NCBI GenBank assembly: GCA_014523695.1
Contig: JAATVS010000166.1
Coordinates: 1 to 5,621 of the forward strand
DNA: 5,621 nt
Reading direction: 5' to 3'
Source of the DNA: Nitrososphaerales archaeon TH5895
Lineage (GTDB): Archaea > Thermoproteota > Nitrososphaeria > Nitrososphaerales > Nitrososphaeraceae
The notes beneath the pieces were generated by a model. The model was not told where the DNA came from. It did not search any database and saw only the letters and a program-made list of their open reading frames with translations. How positions within the stretch are numbered: position 1 is the first letter of the stretch; the number at the start of each line of letters is the position of its first letter. This document shows positions 1 to 4,572 of the stretch, in pieces. The translations under genes were made by a program, and so were the position numbers.

Positions 1-74
1 AACGCCGATCTCTTCAGGTTACTAACTAAAGATTACCATCTGCTGTCAAAAATGAAAAGATAAGGGTTACTCTT

Positions 75-387
75 CTATTGCTGAACCCCAACAAATGTTG
101 CGCTATTTTCGTCACGTTGAATTTGTGAATCAATATTTTGACAGAATGTGCCTCCATCCGTCTGAAATATCAGATCCTCCATCCATCGCACTTGCCCTAT
201 TGGTGCTACCTTCAGGATGTTCTTGGATGTAAATTTCCCCATTCCAGCAGCTGTTGTCCTGGTTTGTTGCCTTGTTTTTATCATATTTAGTAGCAAAGAT
301 ATCATTAACACCACTAATTGACATCAGAGTCCGAACTAAAGCAGCAGCGGCTGCAAATATCATCATTGAGTTTTTGTTGCTTATCAT
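75..387 (-). pseudogene. Frameshifted small secreted protein
   Basis: The gene starts at ATG 387-385. It reads an N-terminal signal peptide (MISNKNSMM, then an Ala-rich hydrophobic stretch, then SISGVNDIFA at residues 23-32), a polar segment and a Cys at residue 47 (SCWNG). That frame then runs into an unrelated tail ending at 130. The expected C-terminal part, GGTFCQNIDSQIQRDENS, lies in the next frame and stops at TAG 77-75. Its C-x-N-x-[DE]-S-x-[IV]-Q-x-D-x-N pattern matches the intact neighbour at 740-1222, so both halves once formed one protein. The offset is one extra base modulo three, and removing a 25-bp repeat unit (see 151-187) restores a 95-residue frame exactly. The function is unknown and export from the cell is likely. 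AAGGA lies four bases before the ATG as a weak ribosome-binding site. A sequencing error is possible but would not explain the repeat. Confidence 0.7.
151..187. repeat. 9-bp direct repeat around a small palindrome
   Basis: CCTCCATCC occurs at 151-159 and 176-184 (11 of 12 bases match if extended to 162 and 187). The 16 bases between contain TCTGA-AATA-TCAGA. One repeat plus the spacer is 25 bp, which is one modulo three. Deleting it joins ...AMDGG to TFCQNIDSQ and repairs the reading frame of the surrounding gene. It looks like a local duplication or an excision scar. The mechanism is inference. Confidence 0.55.
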
Positions 388-449
388 TTTATCCTTATCT
401 AATTTCCTGCGTTTAGAAAGATATCAACACTATACTAACTGATAATTTG

Positions 450-460
450 TTATTATAAAA
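450..460 (-). promoter_or_regulatory. Candidate TATA box for the 75-387 gene
   Basis: On the minus strand this reads TTTTATAATAA, a TATA-like element centred about 68 bases before the ATG at 387. With usual archaeal spacing, transcription would start near 428, giving a leader of about 40 bases. It lies just inside the three 22-bp repeats. The spacer is AT-rich, so chance matches are common. Confidence 0.25.
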
Positions 461-473
461 TAGGCTTAGAAAG

Positions 474-539
474 AATATCTGGTAATATATTCAAAAATAT
501 CAGGTAATATATTCAAAAATATCAGGTAATATATTAAAA
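474..539. repeat. Three tandem 22-bp direct repeats
   Basis: The unit AATATCAGGTAATATATT plus CAAA occurs at 474-495, 496-517 and 518-539. The second copy matches the consensus exactly, the first differs by one base (CTGG for CAGG), and the third differs at its AT-rich end (AAAA for CAAA). The 22-bp period is close to two turns of DNA, so a protein bound to GGTAATAT would meet each copy on the same face. The array lies 87-152 bases upstream of the start at 387. It is not a CRISPR array because there are no spacers. An operator array or simple tandem duplication are both possible. Confidence 0.75.
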
Positions 540-711
540 AGTTTAATTAATTACGCGTACATGAACAATCGTTCCTTATTACTATATTAAATATATATAC
601 TACGATACTGTAAAAAGTCAAATTGTCTATGTCTGTCTTAGACGGTTTTAACTTTGGTTATTCTTAAATAATACAGATAGATGATTGATCTCAGGTATGG
701 TAACATCAGCC
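540..711. other. AT-rich spacer, no gene seen
   Basis: Together with 388-473 and the 22-bp repeats this fills the gap between the two leftmost genes. It contains alternating A/T runs around 584-600 and no convincing ORF, tRNA or long hairpin. The plus-strand frame starting at 685 is antisense to the 740-1222 gene. Confidence 0.5.
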
Positions 712-718
712 AAAAAAA
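712..718 (-). terminator. Oligo-T termination site
   Basis: Seven A residues on the plus strand give T7 on the minus strand, about 21 bases after the TAG stop of the 740-1222 gene. No clear hairpin precedes it. Archaeal RNA polymerase terminates at such T runs, so this is a fair candidate. Confidence 0.4.
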
Positions 719-739
719 GAGGAAATAAGCATCGAGAAG

Positions 740-1222
740 CTAAGCGCTATTGGTGCTGTCGCCAGGCATCTCATCGCAACATGGCAAGACGAGCAACGCT
801 GGGTCTTCGTCAGTCAAAGTTCCGACACTGCTACTATCTTCCTCATTTATATTTTCGTTGGTATTCAGACCATTATTTGTATTACCGTCACTTGCCGTAG
901 TAGGAGTACCACTATCTTCATTGAGATTGATACTGTCGTAAGGGCTGGTTTTGTCTCGTGAAGATTGTCCCGCAGTGTTGGAAATTACGTTATCATCGCC
1001 TTGAACTTCAGATTCCTGATTTGAACAATATACATTTGAAGGCAAGAATCCATTCCCACAAATTTCAGTCTGAGAACTGCTCTGTGAATAATCCTTTGCA
1101 TAAGCTTCTGAATTTCCATTCAAGAGTAGTGCTGGGGCTATTGATGCGGTCACTAAAACAAGTAGCGGACCCAGGAATAGCGTGGCAGACGTTGTTCGGA
1201 CCGGTCTAATTTTCCAATTCAT
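740..1222 (-). CDS. Secreted Asn/Ser/Asp-rich protein with CGNG...C motif
   Basis: This is a 160-residue protein of unknown function. I start it at ATG 1222-1220 and not at the TTG 30 bases upstream, because the ATG places a basic N-terminus (MNWKIRPVR) directly before a hydrophobic core (residues about 13-34), ending in a signal-peptidase-like site NGNSEAYA|KDYS near residue 42. The mature part carries Cys55 and Cys66 in CGNGFLPSNVYC, then NQESEVQGDDN. This block is recognisably shared with the broken gene at 75-387 and suggests a disulfide loop. Residues 85-140 are low-complexity (Asn, Asp, Ser, Thr, Glu), a probable flexible surface segment, followed by LLVLPCCDEMPGD with adjacent Cys148-149. 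There is no transmembrane helix after the signal. No clear ribosome-binding site precedes the ATG; an oligo-T stretch follows the stop. It is probably an exported protein of a thaumarchaeal lineage-specific family. I do not recognise a named domain. Confidence 0.8.
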   Translation of the reverse strand: MNWKIRPVRTTSATLFLGPLLVLVTASIAPALLLNGNSEAYAKDYSQSSSQTEICGNGFLPSNVYCSNQESEVQGDDNVISNTAGQSSRDKTSPYDSINLNEDSGTPTTASDGNTNNGLNTNENINEEDSSSVGTLTDEDPALLVLPCCDEMPGDSTNSA

Positions 1223-1357
1223 ATAACACTCTGTAGTAGTACTGTCACGCAACGCTTATGTGAATTTATTTAGTATGTACTGTCAGTTGAATCTGATTTA
1301 TTTCTGATGAAAATGTTTCAATGGATTGTTACGAATGGTTTGGATTCCAATATCTAT

Positions 1358-1364
1358 AGGTGAT
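1358..1364 (+). promoter_or_regulatory. Shine-Dalgarno-like AGGTGAT
   Basis: AGGTGAT matches seven bases of the archaeal consensus GGAGGTGAT and lies seven bases before ATG 1372. It is the best ribosome-binding match found before any start in the window and is the main support for the small ORF that follows. Confidence 0.35.
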
Positions 1365-1371
1365 ATCTAAT

Positions 1372-1485
1372 ATGAATGCAGATATTAGGCTAATGCCTTG
1401 TTTGCACACTGAGATAGATACTGCATATTGTACACTGTCTATTCACAGCATGCCCAGATATGGCGATCGACTTATTGCCATCTAA
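1372..1485 (+). CDS. Possible 37-residue small protein
   Basis: A 37-codon ORF begins MNADIRLMPC and ends YGDRLIAI before TAA at 1483-1485. I do not recognise it. The case for it is its signals: AGGTGAT at the right spacing before ATG, and a hairpin followed by T7 starting 13 bases after the stop (1498-1537). It has two Cys residues (10 and 20), three His, and no signal peptide or membrane segment. It is divergent from the 740-1222 gene, with about 150 bases between the two starts; TTTATTT at 1264-1270 or 1297-1303 could be a TATA-like element for it. An ORF of this length occurs by chance, so it could also be a non-coding transcript or nothing. Confidence 0.32.
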   Translation: MNADIRLMPCLHTEIDTAYCTLSIHSMPRYGDRLIAI

Positions 1486-1497
1486 GTGGAGAGGAAA

Positions 1498-1537
1498 CTT
1501 GCGCTATTCCCATACTGGTAGCAAGTAGCATTTTTTT
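1498..1537 (+). terminator. Hairpin plus T7 terminator candidate
   Basis: CTTGCGCTA (1498-1506) pairs with TAGCAAG (1519-1525), giving a seven-pair stem with a two-base bulge. Five bases later come seven T residues (1531-1537). It reads on the plus strand, where the only candidate upstream transcript is the small ORF at 1372-1485. Confidence 0.4.
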
Positions 1538-1623
1538 ACGTAACTTTCTATTATAATTTCCTGATAGTGAAATGCGCTATATGATTTGTGAACTGATGTC
1601 CATGAACTTACCATTATTTATAG

Positions 1624-1931
1624 AGTTTCTCTATCCATCATTATTTCATTTGTGCTATTAGCGGATAAATAACTTGCTCTCGAAAAATTTGGATTATGCA
1701 GCGACGATCAAAGAATGCAACAGTCACGACAAGAGTTAGAATGATGATGCAGCTAACGAAGTTGATGTCTTTCGTGAAATTAAAGAAGCTGGCAGTCGTT
1801 ATGGTTCTACTGGATCTTGTATTGAAGCTCCAGGTGGTAGAGATGAAGAAGCGAGTGGAGATGAAGCAACCACTTTAAATCTTGGTCCTGCCAGTTATCT
1901 GGCTTCTGCAACGACGGATGGTACTGGTTAA
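1624..1931 (+). pseudogene. Decayed small secreted protein gene
   Basis: The frame ending at TAA 1929-1931 reads NNLLSKNLDYAATIKEC at its start, then HDKS, a TAG stop at 1737-1739, then NDDAANEVDVFREIKEAG and a further open stretch ending SATTDGTG. There is no ATG, GTG or TTG after the TAG, so the downstream half cannot be expressed alone. Just upstream, a different frame (from 1624) reads SIHHYFICAISG and stops at 1666. Joined by a one-base slip, this gives AISG-INNLLSKN, which parallels SISGVNDIFATK in the 75-387 gene. I read it as a paralogue broken by at least one frameshift and one nonsense change. The body has no Gly-rich repeat. A short hairpin (TAGCTT 1933-1938 with AAGCTA 1957-1962) follows the stop. 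The ORF starting at 1696 in another frame is a shadow. Confidence 0.42.
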
Positions 1932-2151
1932 TTAGCTTTGTACTATTCCTCCTTGCAAGCTAAGCTAGGCTCTATAATAGAATCGTCAATGGCTGGAGTA
2001 TGTGGGGGTTCAGAATCTCTTTAGGCCCATTCCTCTGAAACAATTTTATTTATATAAGATTCTTCTATACTGATTAAGGGAAAATGTTTTTCTATATCCT
2101 AACCCGGACACTTTGTAGGATTATTTCCCAAGGAATTAACTCGTATAAGAA
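1932..2151. other. Spacer with no gene seen
   Basis: This is the left part of a gene-poor kilobase (1932-2930). Both strands are broken by frequent stops. Apart from the small hairpin directly after the decayed gene, I see no supported feature here. Confidence 0.45.
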
Positions 2152-2239
2152 ATCAGAAAGTGGAGGAACGAAATGAGAAGGGAAAATTGTAGCTAAACCC
2201 TTTCATTCTCTTACATGAGATTTTCCTCTACTTTCTGAT
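2152..2239. repeat. 17-bp inverted repeat with nested hairpins
   Basis: ATCAGAAAGTGGAGGAA (2152-2168) pairs with TTCCTCTACTTTCTGAT (2223-2239) over 17 positions, with one G-T pair. The 54-base interior has AAGGG (2178-2182) against CCCTT (2198-2202) and TCTC (2207-2210) against GAGA (2217-2220), so the transcript could fold as a closed multi-branch structure. No flanking target duplication is evident. It could be a structured RNA, a small non-autonomous mobile-element remnant, or a bidirectional terminator. Confidence 0.5.
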
Positions 2240-2385
2240 ATTATTTATTTAAACAACGATTATCTAAAAACCTTGTTTATCCGTCTTACCTAACTCTCTG
2301 CAAGTAGATTTTCGATCATATGCATATCTTCAATGGATCCCCTTAATTACAAGGCTATGTCTAACGACAGCATTTGATAGAAAAG

Positions 2386-2402
2386 AACCCCTCTGCAGGG
2401 TT
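2386..2402 (+). repeat. Short hairpin AACCC/GGGTT
   Basis: AACCC (2386-2390) pairs with GGGTT (2398-2402) around seven bases, followed by ATTTG and not by a T run. It is a weak terminator candidate in the gene-poor region. Confidence 0.2.
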
Positions 2403-2415
2403 ATTTGCACATTAG

Positions 2416-2565
2416 AATTCCGTTTATCTATCTGTCGAAGTGGCAAACCCGTCTTCGACATACGCTTGGCATTTTTCAGAACCATCGGTACATCATAAAG
2501 GCCTCAGGGTCTGGCTATTTGCCGATGCAAGCCAATTGTGCGCTATGGTGAAAGACTTTTTTTAG
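2416..2565 (+). pseudogene. Possible coding remnant, unrecognised
   Basis: After a TAG at 2413 the frame is open for 49 codons to TAG 2563-2565. It reads NSVYLSVEVANPSSTYAWHF and later HHKGLRVWLFADASQLC, a composition that looks protein-like for untranslated AT-rich DNA. The same frame before the TAG, back to 2365, is also open (HLIEKNPSAGLFAH). The only start inside is GTG 2440, without a ribosome-binding site. A perfect 8-bp inverted repeat TGTCGAAG/CTTCGACA (2433-2440, 2453-2460) lies within it. It may be a fragment of a lost gene or mobile element. The product cannot be named, and chance is a real alternative. Confidence 0.22.
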
Positions 2566-2930
2566 CCTTAATGTAATCAATGATACTCATAACAGTTCCG
2601 AGGTCGGGGGTTCATGCTTCAAGAATCGAGATATCCCCTTCTGACAATCTTATCTAAGAATGGCCGCAGAGAAGAAATCTAGCGAGTAGATGACTCATTA
2701 ACATGAACCGTAAACACTGAAACAGATTCTCACCCGGAGCATTTCATTTAGATTACACTGCGGTACTCGAGGTATCAGGACACTAATGAGAGTATGCATA
2801 GCTGTCTCTACAAAGAACACTACTTATTTTCTGCGACAAAATAAATTCTATCAAAATTACAGTTAATAAAAGATTGGAGAGGTGACAGATACTTTTTAGG
2901 GTACTGCCATTTTTGGGTAGGACGAAGAAG
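2566..2930. other. Spacer with no gene seen
   Basis: Stops are frequent on both strands. GGAGAGGTGACAG near 2876-2888 resembles a ribosome-binding site, but no start codon lies at a useful distance after it. The imperfect repeats TTTTTAGGGTA and TTTTTGGGTA around 2894-2920 lie just past the stop of the 2931-3485 gene; no minus-strand T run is seen there. Confidence 0.4.
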
Positions 2931-3485
2931 TTATGGTATCGCAATAATCGGCGCGATAGGACTTATGAGACCATGGGATAGGCCGATTACTGATTTAGGA
3001 CTGAGTGTATTCTGAATTATGTGTGTCCTTGTGTTGACGCTGTCGTCGATAATGCAAGTGACGTCTCCATCTCCTCCGCGCCCGCCTTCACCGCCAGCTC
3101 CGCCAGCGGATTCACCACCTGCTCCACCTGCTCCAGTGTTTCCCCCAGTTCCACCTTGTCCACCTGTTCCACCGGTTCCTTCATTGTCTCCTGCTCCACC
3201 TGCTCCACCTGTTCCGCCGCCGCCTCCATTACCACTAGGAGCTCCAGTAGCTGGTCCGCCGTTTCCTCCACTAGCGCCGCTTCCACCATCACCGCCAAGT
3301 ACGAAGCATTCTTGTGCGATGGGAGAAATTGCAAGGGCGGAGTTTATCCCTGGAACTGTCCATGCTGTCAATGAGCATACACCGAGCAGCGCGACTAGAC
3401 AGATCATGGTACCGTTTCTAATTTTCTTTTCTACTGATTCTCCTTTGTATTTTATGTTGTTCATTATTCTACAACAAGAGTCCAT
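2931..3485 (-). CDS. Secreted Gly-Gly-X repeat protein
   Basis: This is a 184-residue exported glycine-rich protein of unknown function. I use ATG 3485-3483: AAAGG lies six bases before it and a TATA-like TTATATG about 24 bases before it. ATG 3464 is an alternative. A basic region (KKIRNG, residues 20-25) leads into a hydrophobic core (28-44) ending PGINSALA|ISPI near residue 52, matching the G-[IV]-N-x-x-[FL]-A end seen elsewhere in the window. Residues 64-140 are irregular Gly-Gly-X (X = Asp, Ala, Thr, Asn, Glu, Gln, Ser), bounded by Cys60 and Cys144 (QECF, DVTC), which could form a clasp. The C-terminal 40 residues are Gly-poor and end in a hydrophobic Ile/Pro stretch. Such repeats are known to form polyglycine-II bundles in other proteins; that fold here is inference. 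The opposite strand has a proline-rich ORF over the same DNA, but it lacks a proper signal peptide and a paralogue. Confidence 0.78.
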   Translation of the reverse strand: MDSCCRIMNNIKYKGESVEKKIRNGTMICLVALLGVCSLTAWTVPGINSALAISPIAQECFVLGGDGGSGASGGNGGPATGAPSGNGGGGGTGGAGGAGDNEGTGGTGGQGGTGGNTGAGGAGGESAGGAGGEGGRGGDGDVTCIIDDSVNTRTHIIQNTLSPKSVIGLSHGLISPIAPIIAIP

Positions 3486-3504
3486 TCATGCCTTTTTTGA
3501 ATTG

Positions 3505-3521
3505 CATATAATGGGTATAAC
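3505..3521 (-). promoter_or_regulatory. Candidate TATA box for the GGX gene
   Basis: The minus strand reads GTTATACCCATTATATG. TTATATG is centred about 24 bases upstream of ATG 3485, as expected for a leaderless or near-leaderless archaeal transcript. GTTATAC slightly further up would instead leave a short leader that includes AAAGG. Confidence 0.4.
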
Positions 3522-4029
3522 ATATGTCAGTTAACAAAAATATAACATTATCAGGTATTGAAATCATCTTTTCTATTTGTTACTGAAGGGCAAATGTTTG
3601 TTTTACCTGGATATGTGTCGTTAGGCTAAGTTCTGTTTGATGCGGGCAAATGATCCTAATTCGACTTGTATCAACCTGAGAGAGAGTTAATATTAATATT
3701 AGCATTATCCAAAGATCTGTTGCAATTTTAAACGGTTAACTAAAATAGTCCATCCGAAGGTGACGTCATCTATGTTCATTGCTCTGCCTGGAAGTTACCA
3801 ACGGATTATTGACACCTAGATGCTGGCAGAGATCGGCATGGGTTTGACCCCGTCATAAAACTGACATTCAGTCCACAAAACAGCTTCCTGTAATCAGTCT
3901 CTTGACAGGATTGTGTCAATCGCATTCATATAGATCATAAAGCTGATGTCTGCAATTATCAATTATGGAACGAAATAATCCATAAATTAAATATATGAAA
4001 AATTGCCAGATGGAAGAAAAGTATTCTTG
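3522..4029. other. Spacer with palindromes and one tiny ORF
   Basis: There is no substantial gene. Visible structures are a perfect 14-bp palindrome TAATATTAATATTA (3688-3701), TGACGTCA (3761-3768), a 7-bp inverted repeat CTCTGCC/GGCAGAG (3782-3788, 3825-3831), and TTGACA-N6-TGTCAA (3902-3919). Five A residues at 3998-4002 give T5 on the minus strand, about 28 bases after the stop at 4030, a weak end signal for that gene. Confidence 0.45.
3772..3858 (+). pseudogene. Tiny interrupted ORF behind AAGGTGA
   Basis: AAGGTGA (3757-3763) lies eight bases before ATG 3772. The frame reads MFIALPGSYQRIIDT, a TAG at 3817-3819, then MLAEIGMGLTPS to TAA 3856-3858. Without the TAG it would encode 28 residues. 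The product is unrecognised. It may be a gene remnant or chance. Confidence 0.15.
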
Positions 4030-4350
4030 TTATGGTCCGAAAATTTCTTCAAGTAAAATTTCTCCATTAGCTCCATCTGCACCAGCAGCTCCGTCAGCTC
4101 CGTCAGCTCCCCGCACTCCGTCAGCTCCGTCAGCTCCCCGCACTCCGTCAGCTCCGTCAGCTCCCTCTACTACAAGGGACCCATTGTTCATTGATGTTAT
4201 CACCCTGTACTGCACGGCATTGGCCTCGGTTCCTCCGTTGTAACTGTTGCTTACCACTGGCATCAGAACTATTGACACCACTATCACTGCCAGAATCGTT
4301 GCGAATGACATAATCACAATTGCGGAGCAGCTCTTATCTGTGTTTCTCAT
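4030..4350 (-). CDS. Membrane-anchored or secreted collagen-like protein
   Basis: This is a 106-residue protein with a hydrophobic segment (about 10-32) after MRNTDKSCS, then a polar stretch (SYNGGTEANAVQYRV), and from residue 63 twelve uninterrupted Gly-X-Y triplets built from GAD, GVR, GAA, GAN and GEI. A short acidic-hydrophobic tail (LLEEIFGP) ends it. The repeats contain no proline. Bacterial-type collagens can form triple helices without hydroxyproline by charge pairing; here Asp dominates and two Arg supply the only positive charges, so helix stability is uncertain. The start is not decided by any ribosome-binding site. I prefer ATG 4350 because K-x-S-C-S then sits close to the N-terminus, as in the next gene at 4573-5055. 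ATG 4377 would add nine residues (MGLLDHSSN). The hydrophobic segment may be a cleaved signal (TEANA|VQ) or an anchor. A surface or matrix role is likely. Confidence 0.72.
   Translation of the reverse strand: MRNTDKSCSAIVIMSFATILAVIVVSIVLMPVVSNSYNGGTEANAVQYRVITSMNNGSLVVEGADGADGVRGADGADGVRGADGADGAAGADGANGEILLEEIFGP
4089..4165. repeat. 27-bp tandem repeat, about 2.8 copies
   Basis: Units at 4089-4115 and 4116-4142 are identical, and the third (from 4143) matches until about 4164. On the minus strand each codes for GADGADGVR. Perfect identity at synonymous sites points to recent duplication. Because 27 is a multiple of three, copy-number change keeps the frame and adds three Gly-X-Y triplets at a time. 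Confidence 0.85.
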
Positions 4351-4377
4351 ATTGGAACTATGATCTAATAATCCCAT

Positions 4378-4513
4378 AATGATCTTGAGGAAATATTCAT
4401 ACTTTTGTACTTATTACCTTTCTGTGCACTTGCAGGATATAGGTGAATGATTCCAATGCAACATAAATTCTTTTTACATCTATATCTTATAATCTGCACT
4501 TTTCTTAATAATT
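4378..4513. other. Short AT-rich spacer
   Basis: This separates the collagen-like gene from the terminator of the next gene. The minus strand upstream of ATG 4377/4350 shows no convincing TATA box or ribosome-binding site. Confidence 0.35.
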
Positions 4514-4542
4514 AAAAAAAAGCACGTCATCCCTATGCGTGC
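4514..4542 (-). terminator. Intrinsic-type terminator of the GGN gene
   Basis: On the minus strand GCACG (4542-4538) pairs with CGTGC (4526-4522) around an 11-base loop, and eight T residues follow immediately (4521-4514). It starts about 31 bases after the TGA of the 4573-5055 gene. Hairpin plus U-tract makes this the clearest termination signal in the window and implies that gene is transcribed separately from the collagen-like gene beyond it. Confidence 0.7.
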
Positions 4543-4572
4543 GTGTAAATTCTGACAGAGGAAGAGTATTTG

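Noticed and set aside
474..539. CRISPR array
   Set aside because: The 22-bp units abut one another with no variable spacers.
685..1209. Plus-strand ORFs opposite the 740-1222 gene
   Set aside because: They are shadows of the minus-strand secreted protein, without signals or sensible composition.
1696..1878. Plus-strand ORF of 60 codons rich in Met, Lys and Val
   Set aside because: It is a shifted reading of the decayed gene at 1624-1931; the other frame gives a balanced secreted-type sequence and this one does not.
2598..2625. tRNA T-arm-like sequence around GGTCGGGGGTTCA
   Set aside because: No matching acceptor, D or anticodon stems could be found around it.
3019..3534. Plus-strand proline-rich ORF of 171 codons
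   Set aside because: It is antisense to the GGX gene. Its N-terminus (MCVLVLTL) lacks basic residues, whereas the minus strand has a full signal peptide, a TATA-like box and a paralogue at 4573-5055.
3902..3919. TTGACA-N6-TGTCAA as a bacterial-type promoter or operator
   Set aside because: It lies downstream of the 4030-4350 gene and over 400 bases from the nearest start at 3485, and no partner element is present. Noted only as a small inverted repeat.
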